Shown here in pieces: positions 1-14,700 of a stretch of 64,000 bases of DNA (within the stretch, counting starts at the first letter, position 1; each line of letters opens with the position of its first letter). This DNA is from Steromphala cineraria. Taxonomy: Eukaryota; Mollusca; Gastropoda; Trochida; Trochidae. The notes beneath the pieces were generated by a model. The model had not been told where the DNA came from, made no database searches, and saw only the letters and a list, made by a program, of their open reading frames with translations. Position numbers and translations under genes: made by a program. Where the stretch lies: positions 74,799,338 to 74,863,337 of the forward strand of contig OU744720.1 of assembly GCA_916613615.1 (NCBI GenBank), written 5' to 3'.

Positions 1-904
1 TAAATCATTGATTTGTTCCCTAGACCTAATTATATTTTGAGTTGTCACTTTTCTAAGATCTGACGGAATGCCGGAACTCTGTCGACAGAAAGTTATGATT
101 TTATAGGTATCATATCATCTACTTGGATAGATAATAGTTCGCCCCACCAGCTGATTGGCTGACAATTTGGAAATTTTCCTGTTTCCTGTTCATATCCAAT
201 CTATGGGATTCCGTCAGATCTTAGATGAATGACAACTCAAATAACAAAAAAAGGCTTCGGAAAAAAATCATTGATTTTTTGGAAGGGACTGAAAGATATC
301 GCTTTTTACCCTGTTGATGTGCAAAAGGACATAATTACTACTACTGTTTTTAGGGATTGCAACAATGAAAATGACCATGTAAGGCATTGATAAAGCTAAC
401 ATTACCTATTCATGAGAACCAATCATGCATCAAAAGTGAGAAACTTAAACTTAAGAAGTCTTACATCTATCAGATCCCCTTCCCCAGTAATATTGTGTTA
501 CACATACTGAATTCTTTCAATCAGGTGTCAAGCATTTTAAGGGAAGCAACATTTTTAAATCCTTGCTGAAAAGCAATAAATAAAATAATGCAAATTGATT
601 TGGCAGCTCTTCAAAGTACACGTCCACATTCAAAAAAGGCAAACTTGTGACAACACAAAGGATATTCATACCTAGTGACTGTAGAACTGCAAAATGGAAA
701 AAGGGAACTTCATGATTCGGTTTCTTTAACACGTTGCATCAGCTGTAAGAATGGGCTGCTTACAGGGCCCAGTTAATCAATTTATTGATATTGTTACAGG
801 TAATATGAAATGAAACAGCTGACAACAGTAAATAAATGTTTCTAAACATATCTCCTTAATATGCAATCATTTATAATGTTTGTACTATGCAATATCTGAC
901 TCAC
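1..904. other. Intron sequence of the CK1 gamma gene
   Basis: No coding exon, repeat family or RNA gene is recognised. The next kinase exon should carry a PQVYYFGPCG-type block; nothing like it reads on the minus strand here. Confidence 0.5.
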
Positions 905-1944
905 CTGCTTGTCCGAGTTGTTTGTAGAACCTGTATTCCAGATGCAACTGAGGTGCCCTTGATTTCATAGGTTCCTGAAAGTAATTGCAGGACGAAAGAT
1001 AAGAGTGTGTTAAGTAATTCTTAACAGTTAACACATACATAAATTTTATGTGGCTAACAAACTTCATGTCACAAAACAAACTAAAGCCTTGATGTTTGCT
1101 AATTTGCGTAATTCATATGGTAAAAACTGAAGTTCTACAGTCAAGTTTGAAAAACTATTTAGACAAAAATTCCTATTGAAATGAAACTCGCAGACAGTAC
1201 TGATTTTTTCAAGAAAATGATTAAAAACTATCTTTTTACAAAATACTTTGACTTGTCTCTATTCCTATGAGCGCAACGAGCATACTTGAGAGAGTGCATA
1301 TGAGCACTATACAAATACACACAATTATTATTATATGTAAATCATTTCATAACAATTTCTTTGACGTAATATGTGAGGCCTGACAAGTCATAGTTGAAGA
1401 AGAATCCAATTGTGAGGAATTCTTTATACATAACTTTTGTGAGAGCTTGAGAGATAAAAACATTTGTCCCCACATAAGAAATGTCAAATGTCATCTATAG
1501 GACTAAGGATAGGTGTAGAACAAATTCACTATTTTATCAATATTTATGTGTATATACACTTACCAATTTGATTGCAACATGCTCGTTGTTGTACAGATTC
1601 TTTCCTGAAAATTAAATAATGATCACATCAACAACATGATACATATTCATGACAGGAACAGTAACCTCATGATAATTTCATCATAGATGGTTGTTTACTT
1701 CACAAAGATCACAATATTAAATTTTGAGTTTTAGGATATGAAATATAGGTAGTAGCTCACCTAGACGCAGTTCCCCGAAGTTCCCACATCCTATCTTCTT
1801 TCCAACTCGAAAATTTGGCCCAACCATGAGCACACCCGAGTTGCTAGCAGCACTTTGCCGGTTTGTACTGTGCATGCTTCTGGCACTAGATTTCCTTCGA
1901 GTTTGTTCGTCAGTTTTTTCGTAATCTCTTTTCGGTGTACTCAT
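905..1944 (-). CDS. CSNK1G: Casein kinase 1 gamma, 5' part (partial; continues beyond left edge)
   Basis: Membrane-associated Ser/Thr kinase of the CK1 gamma group (Wnt co-receptor phosphorylation, trafficking). Three coding exons can be read: 1761-1944, 1564-1604 and 905-974, all with AG/GT borders and matching phase. ATG is at 1944-1942; a longer frame to 1968 begins with GTG and is preceded by an AG, so 1944 is preferred. The N-terminus is Ser/Arg-rich (about residues 1-37), then comes the family signature [20 protein letters not shown] (residues 42-61, the ATP loop), NEHVAIKL with the presumed catalytic Lys74, and [17 protein letters not shown]. These blocks are almost invariant in CK1 gamma and distinguish it from CK1 alpha/delta. 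Exon 3 ends at GQAG, where vertebrate proteins have GSAG. No further kinase exon is visible in 1-904, so the rest lies outside. Paralogue 1, 2 or 3 cannot be assigned. Confidence 0.93.
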
Positions 1945-2784
1945 GGGGATTTTTGTGTAGTTAGCCACTCTAAAATTATACTAAGAAGAAGGTATCCACC
2001 TGAAATAAAATCCGAGATTGATCTCAAAGTGGCGATCTAGTCTACCAGGGCTGCCAAGCCCCATCTAATGGGCCTTCCTGGTTCTTCGTCGAAGCTCCCT
2101 GAATAATCAACCATATCTGCTAAGTAATATAGGTGTAGAAGATCCCATTTCTTGTAATCATTTCAACCAGAATGAATAATTAGATCAACAAATTAATATA
2201 TTCCTCGGTGATAGATCTTGTTTTCTTGACTCAAAGCCTCCGATGGGGAACTATAACATTCGATTCTATCAAATTCATGCGCGACGTCGTTTAAACAAAA
2301 GTAGTCAAACCCCAACATAGTTTGATAAAATTAATCAATGGAAAATATCAAAAGACGACATTGTCGAGAACATACGTTTTTCATATTTGATATTCAGTTA
2401 AAATTGTTAAGGGTTTAATTTTAATATCGGAGGAATTTACAGGAAGAGGTACTCAAACCTATCCGGTTGCGTGCGCATGAAGGGTTTCCCCGTTACCATG
2501 AGCAAAAGTCCTTTATCATTAGCAACGAATGGCCAAATGTCATTAAACTCTTTTGCATTATTTAGGTCAATTGAAACAAATCCCTAAGTAATGTCAGTAA
2601 CATTATGACGACTTAATCTGATAAGGTATTTTGACTGTAAATGACAGGCCGATGTTGTCAGCTGATTATGGGCATCTGACGTCATTTCCGTATCAACAAC
2701 CAGCAAGCATGGCGGATGTTTTCGAAATTTATGACAACTAAAATTGTTGCATGATTGTGGTTTCAAGACACGCTTACTGTTATA
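1945..2784. promoter_or_regulatory. Shared upstream region of divergent CK1 gamma and CEP120
   Basis: The two start codons face away from each other across about 840 bp, so this stretch must hold both 5' UTRs and probably a bidirectional promoter. It contains a perfect palindromic CRE, TGACGTCA, at 2677-2684, about 100 bp before the CEP120 ATG, and an ATGGCGG box near 2706 that resembles a YY1 site. No TATA box is evident. Transcription start sites cannot be placed from sequence alone. Confidence 0.5.
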
Positions 2785-5700
2785 ATGACGGGGAAAGAAC
2801 GATTCCTTGTTGTGATATCAGTTTTAGAAGGTAAAATACATATGATTTTGATCACCGAGCTACTGTGATTTGTAGCTTATGAAAAAACGCACCTGCGAGT
2901 ACTTGTCTGATCTCGTTTTGTCAAACAGCGGTATGACACATTGAAATTAACCGTTTTTCTTGAAACAACAAACTAAATGCACTTATATTTTTATCAAATA
3001 TAATCACATTAGAGGCTGAATTTTTCACAACAAATTTTTTGCAAATGTGAGATCATGTGATGAAAGAATTATTATTATTTCTAAAAAATGAGTTAATATT
3101 GAGTGAACAGGCTAATTTGTATTTTATTTTTTGCTATAACTACACTTCTGCAGTTAATTCAAAGGATTTGTTATACATTATGTTACACAGACGAACAGTA
3201 ACACAAATTCAAAAAGGAATACTTGTTAAATGTCTATATAAATTACTATTTTGATTGTCATTCCCTTGGAGTGGGAATCCAGCTGTAAACTGCATTTTGT
3301 TATCTATATTGTTTTGTAGGTCATTTCTATGAATAAATGGATGCATATCTATTCCATGGACTTTTGATTTCTTCTGCCTAGAGTTGATTAAAACAAGACA
3401 GACCATCGACCTGGAATATAAGAAGTTAGGGAAGATGAGGATTACTTGTCTTGCCTCAACTATATATGATACAACATTATTGCTGTCATATAGCTGAAAT
3501 ATTGCCATAGTGATACTCAAACTCAAAATTACTCATAAACTATTTCTCACACTGTCTCTAACATTCGATGCCAAGTATTAACAATGGTGTAATTGCAGAT
3601 TCATCTTGCAACAATACTAGCTGTTATCATGTTTGTAAATCTCTCTTGAAATCAATCAAGAAAAACTATTTAGACTGGATCAGTGTACATTCCCTTTGCT
3701 TTAGGTCGCAAGTTTCCAAAGAGGGCGCGTCACAAGATCATTGCAGAGGCTCGATTTGATGGAGAACTACTTGCCACAGATCCTGTAGATCACAGTGAAA
3801 ATCCTGATTTTACTCAAGAACTAGCATGGGAACTGGACAAGAAGTCTCTCCAACAGCACCGGCTACAGAGGACATCAATAAAGATTCAATGTTATGCCTA
3901 TGACACTCAGAGCACTTTAAAAGAAGCCATTGGTTATGTCATACTTGACCTTAGAGCGGCAACAACAAATAAACAGGTAAATCTATTGGTACTATTACTC
4001 TGACATTTCTCTAAACAGAGAAGTCATAATGTTGTCGTTATCTATTGGTTCTTCAAAAATAATAAATTAAGTGTGCAACATGCAAAATATTCTTTAATAT
4101 TGTATTACATCCCAAACTGAGGTCTGTCTCCATACAGGTTTTTGAATTGCAGTCTTCTACTCAGTAACTGTACAAATGCTCATTTTATCACATTGCAAAA
4201 ACGACTTGAATTATTATTCTGGGGAGAGAATGTTCTTTGATTGATATGATGCTATCCTTGATGTAAAGGTATTATTTTTTATGACTTTATTCATTTTAAT
4301 ACCTGGAGACCACTCCTGGTGATGAGACATTATTAGCAAATTAGTATGTCTCAATTCTTTGGTGACTGCCTATTAGTTCTCAAAATGTAGCCGGTATATG
4401 TTTGAGCATAGGTTTCTTGTTTTGTCTTTCCATCACTTTGGCTTGGTTATAAATTCAATATTATTTTCATGCAAAAGGCTTACTGAGTAAGTTTCCTAGA
4501 TATTGGCATATTCCTCGTTTTGCTATCACTTAGGCAATCATATTGTAAACATCACACAATAATGTCAATTGTGTCCTCTATTTAATAAATTGAATTGAAC
4601 AGAAATTGAACCTTTGAACAATTCAGGCAAACTTTTTCATTAACTGTTAATAACTTGTTATTTCAAAACATGTTTGTCAAAAAATTATCTTTATTTAAAT
4701 AACAGGTTGCAAAATGGCATCAGATTCTTCACTCAAAGTACCACAAGTCCAAACCAGAGATGCGTCTTGCTCTCTACCTGGATGATGACAAGAACTCCTC
4801 AACAGGGCTGTTGCCAGGTATCAGCCCTGTCAGGACGATAGGTAAGTTTACCAGACGGTCTTACATACAGCAAATCTTTTTTTATGAGAACTTTAGACGG
4901 GGCGATACTGAATAGATTAAGGATAATAATTTAGACCAAAAATAACCAGGTACCCGGCTGTAGGACAGGCCTATTCATACAATGCGGTTATATAAAAAGA
5001 AACTGTGATGATACAGTTACACCTGTATAAGCTATTTATTGACTTTTCTCTTCACAGATCAAGCGGATATGGCAAAGGGCTTGGAGCCTCACACATTGAA
5101 GCCTGCGCTGAACGAGGAGGAGGGATACTACCAGATTGGACCTGCTAAGAAGCACACAGAGCAGTTCGTCCTCTCTGTCACCATCGCCTATGCTTCCAAC
5201 TTAGCTCAGGTCAGTGCTCAATGTTTTCTAGCAACATATGTTATAAGATTTATTGAAATTTTCTTAAGGGGATTCAGTGGACATTCAAATTTATGTTAAA
5301 GATTGGGTAGATGATTCGGCAAATGTTGTAATTTTGGATTGAACAAGACTTTAATGCAATGGCGTTGCAGTTGTGTTTCCTTCAATGATAGAAGTAATGA
5401 TATTAGATACCTTATGAAGAATTTACAAATAAGAATTACCTCATTTGCCCAATTTCTTTCTATTCAAATCACCCTACTACCATTGCTAAAACAAGCAAGC
5501 CGGCTTCAGGATTGAAAATCAACCAGCCCTACAAATAAATTACGAGCCCTACAATGTGACAGTATCTCTAAAATCACACAAGCAAGGCAGGCTTTATGAC
5601 CTCTTCTCCAACAAGCCCAAACTGAAAGTAACCAGCAATTTTTTCTCGCTAGCAGGAAGCTTTTTCGAACACTGCTTCTACATGTCACCTAACTGAGCGT

Positions 5701-8700
5701 CCTCTTGTAAGGTTTGACAAAAATAACTTCACCTCATGTCAAATCTTCTCAGTTTTACTCAACTTGCATAACCTCACCTTGCCCTAAAAAAGTAACACCA
5801 TCTGAATGCAGTGTATGAAATAAGGCCCGTACGACAGCCCGGTACTGGTTACTTTTGGTCGGGACTGGTAACTTTTTGAGCTTTTCTTAAATTTTACCAT
5901 TGTAATTTACAAAATACCAATTTTGGGCTGGCTACATTTTTAGCTTATTTCAAACACTGCTGAACGCATCTCTCCAAATGACCTCGACAGTCTCCACTCA
6001 CTACACACAAAAATGCCTGAACCTAGTCTGGGCTCAACTCCCCATGTCCTCTCACGACCTATTTAGTCGTTACTCTTAACTCCTATCACCTTGACTCAAC
6101 TCCACTCACTACAAATCACCTAGTCCGAAACTCGACTCAATCTAAACCTTTTCATCTCCTCATGTCTTCTGTCGCCTCTTTCATCGTCATAATCAAAATA
6201 TTTGCTAGTGTATACTGACCAACAGGTCTTGTGGTTTAAATAAGCAACTAGCCCTCCTTAAAATTGTACAGGCCCTGATTGTACCTGACACTTAGTATAT
6301 CAAAACTTAAACAAGCAAGGAGGGCATGCTTACATCATTTGGAACTTTCATAATCTAAAATTATCAAAACATGTGATGATTGACAGGCAACGACTTCAAA
6401 CATGGGTTATGACACTTTAACTCAACACCACTCTCTACATATGCAATCTCATGTCATCTAATCTCTAAAACACTATGGATAGTAGTATACAACAAATCCT
6501 TCTTCAACTCTACAGCTGATCCCGAGCACATTGAGGCTGCCTGCAGGAAGTGGAGGCTACTTCTTCTACTTCTCTCTTCTCGGCAACGACGTGACCAACG
6601 AGAGCTTCACCGACCTCATCAACCCAAACTTCCCTGCAGAACGAGCTTCAGTCAGACTGAGGAGCAGCGTGGACGCTCTCAGGGTCTTCTTCTCAAGTCA
6701 ACCAGGCATACAGGTGAGCAGAGGGGAATAAGAAATCAACTCTGAATATACTGGAAAGATAGTTTAATTTGTATCTAGGTATTATTGACTATTATTAATT
6801 TATTACTCTCCCGTTGAAGATATTGCTGTTTAATAAATCAACCATGTTATTACACTATGTGTCATAACATTGCGCGCTGACCGAATGACGTGACGTAATG
6901 ATGACGTCACAATTGTTAAGTATGATGTCATAATGTCATGTTGGCGACTTTCTTTGTATTTTTACGATGTTATTAAGCAAGTAATAAATAAAATACTAAA
7001 CTCGGTCCCGTTTCATAACATTTTTATGAAACTCGTGAATGGTATAGGTATTTAACTCGCTTTCGCTCGTTAAATACCAACCCATTCACTCGTTTCATAA
7101 ATATCGTCACTTATTTTCTGTCTGTTCAGGTAGGTTATGGATAAACATCATCAAGCAATTATTAATGGTACATTTGAAAATAGTATTTGTTGCCCATAGA
7201 ATAGTTAGTTAATATAAGTATGCTAACAAAAATGTTAACCATTTGCTATTGTTGTAGCAACATAATCAAGCAATAAGATGTCTGTCATTATTTTATGAAA
7301 CTGTTTTCTTGTATTATAAACTTTGGTTATTTGCAGATCCACCTTTGTTGTGGAGACCAGTCCCTTGGCAGCTGTGAAGTGACCCTCAACTCCCTCCTCA
7401 AGAAGGGAAGTATGGAGATTTACATGAAACCAGTCAGCCAGGATGGAGCTTATCAGGTATACTTGTTTTGCTTTGTATACAATTGGTAATGATGATGATA
7501 CTTATAATGCACTGTATCCACACTACAAAGGGGCATGCTTAAAGCGCAACACACACCTAGAGTCTGATCAAACATCTATCATATTTTGCCACTAACTTCA
7601 TAGTTCCCCATTTTTAGCTCATCAGGTCTGAAAGACCCGATGGGCTTATGACATGGCATGGCGTCCGGCGTCCGTCCGTCCGTCCGTAAACTTTTCACAC
7701 TTTCGACTTCTTCTCCAGAACCAATGACTCTAGAGAGCTGAAATTTGATGTGCAGACTCCTTGACAAATGAAGATTCTAAATTGTAGATTTCGTGACCCC
7801 ATGACCCCAATGTTAAAGTAGGACTCGTGGTTATAAAACACCAAGACGTGTTACCAGGACATATACTTTATTGCTAGGATCTTACAAGCCTTCCATGTCC
7901 GGCCGGTACATGGGAATATGTATTGACAGCTGTGCGCATGCGTTAACACGCAAAGTCACTCACTCACATCTCTCAGACACCCATACGTATTTACATACGT
8001 TAACACACTCCAATGTTCTATATTTGTTATGATCATCATAAAACACTGAAAGAAAATATTAAAGCAATTATACAAAAGTTCAATCAAATATTTTTGTTGT
8101 TGCTGTTTATCTTATATAAAAGTCCTGGTAATATTAAGTTCAAGCAATTATTCTAGAAACTGGAAAATGTCCCATGGGTTGTTTTACAGTCACAAATATG
8201 ATAGCTTTCCTGTTCTAAGGCAATCGAGCAACTGAGAAGCATTTGCTCCCTTCTTCGTCATACAGTCTGACAGTTGTCAATTGGAATAAGATTGGTGTTT
8301 CTTCTGAATAAAACTTCGCTGAGGAGATGCCCATGGTAACAGGCAGTATCCAGCCCGTCTACCATAGCTAGAGTCTCTGCTGCCAGGGTACTTCTCACTA
8401 CTCTTTGTATCTTGTTAGCTTTCCAGGCAAGTGGAGAACTTTGACACCTGTCATCTGTCAGTAGAACGATAAACCCACATGCACTAGACACTCCATCATT
8501 CAGATTAGCATATGATGCATCAAAGTATAGTTTTATCCTCAAATCTGAACAACTATCAAACTTTGGAAAATACAGGGGAAAGTTCTCATATTTCAACTTC
8601 TTCAGTGTCTTATTTGCTCTAAGAATATCCATAACTCGAGGGTGCTTCATTGCTGTGCTAAGCTCTAACACATCAAAGCAAATATCTGGCCTTGTTTGAT

Positions 8701-11700
8701 TCCCTACCCAACTTAGCTGTCCAATCAAACTTCTCAAATTACCTACTTCCTCTTGATTGATATCATCATCTTTCTGCCCTGAGCGACTTGTCGATAAAGG
8801 TATTGACTCTATTCCACTGATGTAAGACCACTGATCAAGGATGGTTCCTTCATTCTGTTTGATTTCCATCCCAATGTATTTAAACATTGTTTTTCCTTCC
8901 TTACCAATCCTGAATGAAGATCTGATTTTATCAATAACAGTTATTTCAAATTGAAGTGTCCCAGACCATATGAAATCATCCACATGCATCAGGAAAAGAC
9001 CTTCTAACTTGTCACTGTACCAGTAGAATAGAGCTGGATCTATTGTTGATTGCAAACACCCTGCTTTCAACAACTTGTCTCAAACACTGAAATACCATTT
9101 CTTTGAGGCATCATTGAGACCATAAACACATTTTTAGCTCATCAGGACTGAAAGTCCAGATGGGCTTATGGCATGGCCCGTCGTCCGGCGTCCGTCCGTC
9201 GTCCGTCGTCCGTCCGTCGTCCGTCGTCCGTCGTCCGTCCGTCCGTAAACTTTTGACACTTTCGACTTCTCCTCATGAACCATACACATTAGAGAGCTGA
9301 AATTTTGTGTACAAGTACCTTAGCATATGGAGATTCTAATTTGTAACTTTGGTGACCCTGTGACCCCAAATAGGGTCACAGGGGTCACAACTTTAAAAAC
9401 CTATTTTCATCTTCTTCTCCAGTTCCAGAAGGACTAGAGAGTTAAAAATGATATGTGCAGACTCCTTGGCCAATGGGGATTCCAATTTGTAACTTTGGTG
9501 ACCCTGTGACCCCAAATAGGGTCACAGGGGTCACAACCTTAAATACCTATTTTCATCTTCTTCTCCAGTTCCAAAAGGAGTAGAGAGTTAAAAATTATAT
9601 GTGCAGACTCCTTGGACAATGGAGATTCTAATTTGTAACTTTGGTGACCCTGTGACCCGAAATAGGGTCACAGGGGTCACAACTTTAAAAACCTATTTTC
9701 ATCTTCTTCTCCAGTTCCAGAAGGACTAGAGAGTTAAAAATGATATGTGCAGACTCCTTGGCCAATGGGGATTCCAATTTGTAACTTTGGTGACCCTGTG
9801 ACCCCAAATAGGGTCACAGGGGTCACAACCTTAAATACCTATTTTCATCTTCTTCTCCAGTTCCAAAAGGAGTAGAGAGTTAAAAATTATATGTGCAGAC
9901 TCCTTGGACAATGGGGATTCTAATTTGTAACTTTGGTGACCCTGTGACCCCAAATAGGGTCACAGGGGTCACAACCTTAAAAACCTATTTTCATCTTCTT
10001 CTCCAGTTCTAAAAGGAGTAGAGAGTTAAAAACGATATGTGCAGACTCCTTGGCCAATGGGGATTCTAAATTGTAGATTTCGTGACTCCATGACCCCAAA
10101 TAGGGTCACAGGGGTCACAACCTTAAAAACCTATTTCATCTTCTTCTTCAGTTCTAAAAGGACTAGAGAGTTGATAGTGATATGTGCAGACTCCTTGGAC
10201 AATGGGGATTCTAATTTGTAACAGTTGGTGAATCACTTTGTATTTTAACAGTCTCTTCAAAACCACGAACAACAAGTCTGGCTTTATTTATCAACTTTCC
10301 ATCCTGTTGTTTTTCAGTTAGAACCCATCTTGTAGACATTTTCTGCTGTCCATAATCAGGAACTTCTCATACACGTTAAAGTTTTTCCAATTTTCTAATT
10401 CTGATTGTTTTGCATCATCAACACTGTTTGAAATGGCAAGATAAACATGACTACCATTAGTCTCTTCATCTGCAAGGTTCATATTGTCCAACGTGGGTTG
10501 AATTATCTCCCATGATGTAACACCAGTTTCAAAGTTAAGGGATCTAATTTCTTGCCTATCACAGTCCTTGACGTTAAACCATGCTTTATTTCGTCCATGC
10601 ACCTTACCACCTCTACTAACTACTGTTGCTGAAACCCATTCATCACTGCCCACAGGTAGGTATCTTATTTCCATACAAGGTCTTGGAAACGTAGATTCAG
10701 TAGATAGTCTTGGTTGGTCATGTGTTTGTGATTCACTGTCTTGACCGTCATGAAAAGTTGTGTGTAGACTCCTTGGCCAATGGGGATTCTAAATTGTAGA
10801 TTTTGAGACCCAATGACCCCAAATGGGGTCACAGGGGTCAAAACCTTAAAAACATATTTTCATCTTCTCCTCCAGTTCAAAAAGGTCTAGAGAGCTGAAA
10901 AGCTGTGTGAAGACTCTTTGGCCAATGAAGATTCTTAATTGTAGATTTGGTTACCCCATGACCCCAAATGGAGTCACAGGGGTCAAAACCTTAAAAACCT
11001 ATTTCCATCAAAAGTCTGATGAGCTACAGAGCCCATGGCTCTATTTCTTATTTACCGGTAACAATTGCTTGTCTTGATAATCATATAATGAGGATACTAA
11101 ACTTTCATTTAGTACTGTTTTTATTAAATGAGTTAATGATTTTGTAAAAAAACGAGCGAAAGCGAGTTTGATACCGAACCATTCACAAGTTTAATGAAAA
11201 TAGTATTAAATGGAAGGAAATTTAGTATTCTGTTTATTACTCGTCCTAAAAATCAAGCAAAATTGCCGACAGAGAGGCAAAACTATCATTTTCGTGACTC
11301 GACAGCCATTGTTGTGTTACACTAGTTGAATATTGCTGTATAAATATTACACTGCGGTATCTTACACGGGCGAGTAATAAGTGGAATTAATTACCAGATT
11401 CAAATTTGAATCATAGAAAAATAATTTTTTTGCAATTGAGATTTAAAAGTTTGATAAGTCATTTATGTATTTGATATAGAAATTAAATGTCTGATGTCTA
11501 ACCTTTCAGTTGATCCCTCCAAACAAGACGAAGCAGCAGATGCCACCTATGGCGTCAGATCTTACACCTTCTGTTGGAGTTTCTATTGTCTTGAGGAAAG
11601 AAGATATGGTAAACTTATATTGAATTCTTTTTGAAATGTTGCTTGCTGTCTGTCTGTATATCTTTCTTTTTAACTGTAAGACCTATCTCATTTTAATTTG

Positions 11701-14700
11701 GTATGTGGATAATTCTAAGATAGATAGATAGATGGTTTATTGGGGACCAGTGTGATATGTCATTTTGTAATGATTAGTTTTTAAAGAAGTGGAGAACCCC
11801 TTTTGATATTTGGAATTGAAGAACATGAAAATTTTGGGTTTATTGTTATTAAAAGAACAGAACAAATACTAAGGGTAGGCATTGTGTAGGATCATTTATT
11901 GAGATAAGTTAATCCTATTGCAATATATATACATCAATACATCAGGCTGTGTTCCTAAGTATTTCATGCCTGTTGCCCATTGTTTTCAACTGATCATACA
12001 AGGCTGTCTTCAATTCAATTTAGGCGACAACAACACCAGTGAAAGATCAAGTAGGGGGTACTGGTATCACAAATGTTGGTGCATCTCCCGTGTTGAAGGC
12101 TCCAGCCAAGCAACCAGTCACCCCACAAAGGGAGATAACTCTGCAGGAGAAGTCTCACCAGCCAGAGAAGCAGCAACAGCAACAACCAAAGCCTAAAGCT
12201 ACAAGCAATGAAGAGGAGGACTATACAGACTCGTTTGAGGACGCAGACACCAATGGGAATGTCAGTGACCTCGGAGAGGAGCGAAAACGAGCAGGTCAGT
12301 CATTTACGGCATTTCCTCAAATATAATACTTGGGTTCTATTTGGTTCAGCAACCCTTTACTATTCTTTTTCAAGATCTGAGTTGGATTAGAAGTCAGGTT
12401 TTGTAAATCAAGGCTGTATTCACCTTTTCATTACCTCTTGTTGTATTTGAGACTCCGGTACTATTTGAGACCCGTGTTGTTTTCAAGGAAACATGGTACC
12501 TCTTCATTCATCCTGTAACATCACTATCAATATCGAGTAAGCAATACCATGTGAAAATCATCGCAAATTCCTCATATTTATATATTTTTGCTTCATTTCT
12601 TTTATTGTGATCAGTTAATATAAATGGCATACATGATCCATCGTGATAAGAATGTTTTTGGATGTGGCAAATAGTGTTGAGAGTGATATCAAAAGTGAGC
12701 TTTGTATCAACATGACAATTGTTTACGTAATGATGACATATATGATTTAACTTCCTTAGAATTGCTTATGTTTATGTCTTGTTCCCTCCAGGTGAGAAAA
12801 AGAAGGCATCCAGTGATGTCCCAGTCCAAGCAGCGGAGAACACACACCCTGTCCGGAGTCACCACCAGCCATCAGCTGACATACATAGTCTAGGTGGGAC
12901 AATATACTAGGGGAGATATCTCTCTTTTTAGAAGGGGGCATTATACATGTTTGTAATATTGAGTGGAAGTTTTTATTATCACTTCTTTGAGAGTCATTTT
13001 AGAAGTTGGAATGACAATAATGCAGAGGATTATATGGATGACAACTTCCTTGTTCATTGTATGCGACTTTTTGACACAGATTCTTGTATCTTTCTCAAGC
13101 AGAGAGAAGGATCTGTGTCAAAACGTAGCAAATAATTAATAAAGAAGATGTCATCCATGTATTCCTCTGCATTATTTTATTATGAAAACTGACTATATTT
13201 TCCTATTTCTACCATATGAGAGAATAAGGGACTATTTTGACAAGACACTTTCTTGTTCATTTAAGTTAAACATCTGTGTCTTATTTGTTTTTACAATTGC
13301 TACCTTTGGTTCAAGCTGTCATTATAATAATTTGCTTAAAGTATTGATGAACTTTTGGGCAAAGCAGAAATTTTATCAATAGACACTCAATGATGTTTAA
13401 TGGCGAATGCACAATGTTGATGTTAAATTAAGCATATCTTTTGACAGCTTTTATCATAACAATTGTTGAAAGTGCAAATTAACCTCTAGAACTATTTTAG
13501 TGCAAATATTTTATTCTCTGAATTCTGATTATTGCAGCCACACCAATAAGCGAGAGCACAACCCAGCACCACATGGGTATCCCACCACAGTCTCATCACT
13601 TCATCTTCTCTGTCGATCTACGTAGCGTCCGAGACCATACCTCCACACACACCAACAATGTATTCCTCAAGTAAGTCACTATCTTCTGTCATTTCTTCAA
13701 GCTTTCACATTCAGAAAATGCTCTATTGGAGGTGATAAGATATGTTTTAGATGCAGGTCTAGTATGTAGAGGAGTGGTAGTTTAGAAATATTTTTGTGAT
13801 GGTCAATTATAATCAATAGCAATCCTGGATCACTTCCTTGCATTATTAGGGATGATTAAGTTATTCATCAAGCATGATGACTTGCTTCTAGATGAATTAG
13901 CATGTTTTAATGTTTTATGTATCTTTTATGGTCATGTTTTATGGATGAGAGATTCGGTCACCTGTTAACAACTCACTAGCTGATATATATTTCTTTCAAT
14001 TTACCATGAAAATTAGCATAACCATGACATGGCACTGTCATGTCTATATTTGGAGAAAGTGGCTTTGGGATAAAACCTATGTTCTCTGCTTATGAAGAAA
14101 CTTATGTTTGCAGGTATTCGTATCCCTTTTTCGGAGTGGCCTCCCCTGTGCTGACTAACCCGCCTGTAGAGATCAGGAAGGGTATGGAGGTTCTGCTCCC
14201 CCAGTCCTTCTGTGCCTTCTCCTTCGCCTGTCCTCTCCACCAGCTCCAGGACATGTTCCTACGGTCAGTACACAGAGGTTCTCTGACATCAGCCATTGCC
14301 ATGGACACTCATTGCTGCCAATAGGTGGAAAGATGTCAGCTTATACACTGTCACTGTCACTTACAGACCTTTTTTACATGTTTTTTATAGATTTATCTCT
14401 AACTATTTCTTCAGCTCCTTGTTGTTAAGATAATTTTCATAACATTGGTAAATTAAAAACTTTTTTGAGCAAAAAACTGTTTGATGAATATTTGAGTTAT
14501 TATTACCTTGTAAACTTTATGTTTAGAGATACTATCAGCTTACGAGAAAATGATTGCGATGTTAAACAGTTTAAAACAGTTTTTTGGCAACAGGCATTTT
14601 AAAACTTGACATCTTCAATGTTGAATCTTTGATTATGACAGGTTGACATTGAACAGTTCTAATACTTTGACTACATTACTTAAACGCTGAGATTTAACGC

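Larger units (their letters stand above)
7810..10748 (-). mobile_element. Ty1/copia LTR retrotransposon relic, one LTR only
   Basis: Read on the minus strand: the middle of pol (10748-10219), an inserted pearl-type segment (10218-9131), then the reverse transcriptase C-part and RNase H (9130-8190), and a 3' LTR ending in ...TACTTTAACA at 7810. An AATAAA lies inside the LTR near 7870. No matching 5' LTR, gag or protease is seen, so the copy is truncated. It sits inside a family A pearl element in CEP120 intron 6, antisense to the gene. Confidence 0.85.

Noticed and set aside
8258..9073. 271-codon open frame as a host gene
   Set aside because: Its motifs (HVDDF, RNase H blocks) are Ty1/copia pol, it has a stop just upstream and a frameshift at its end, and it is flanked by an LTR.
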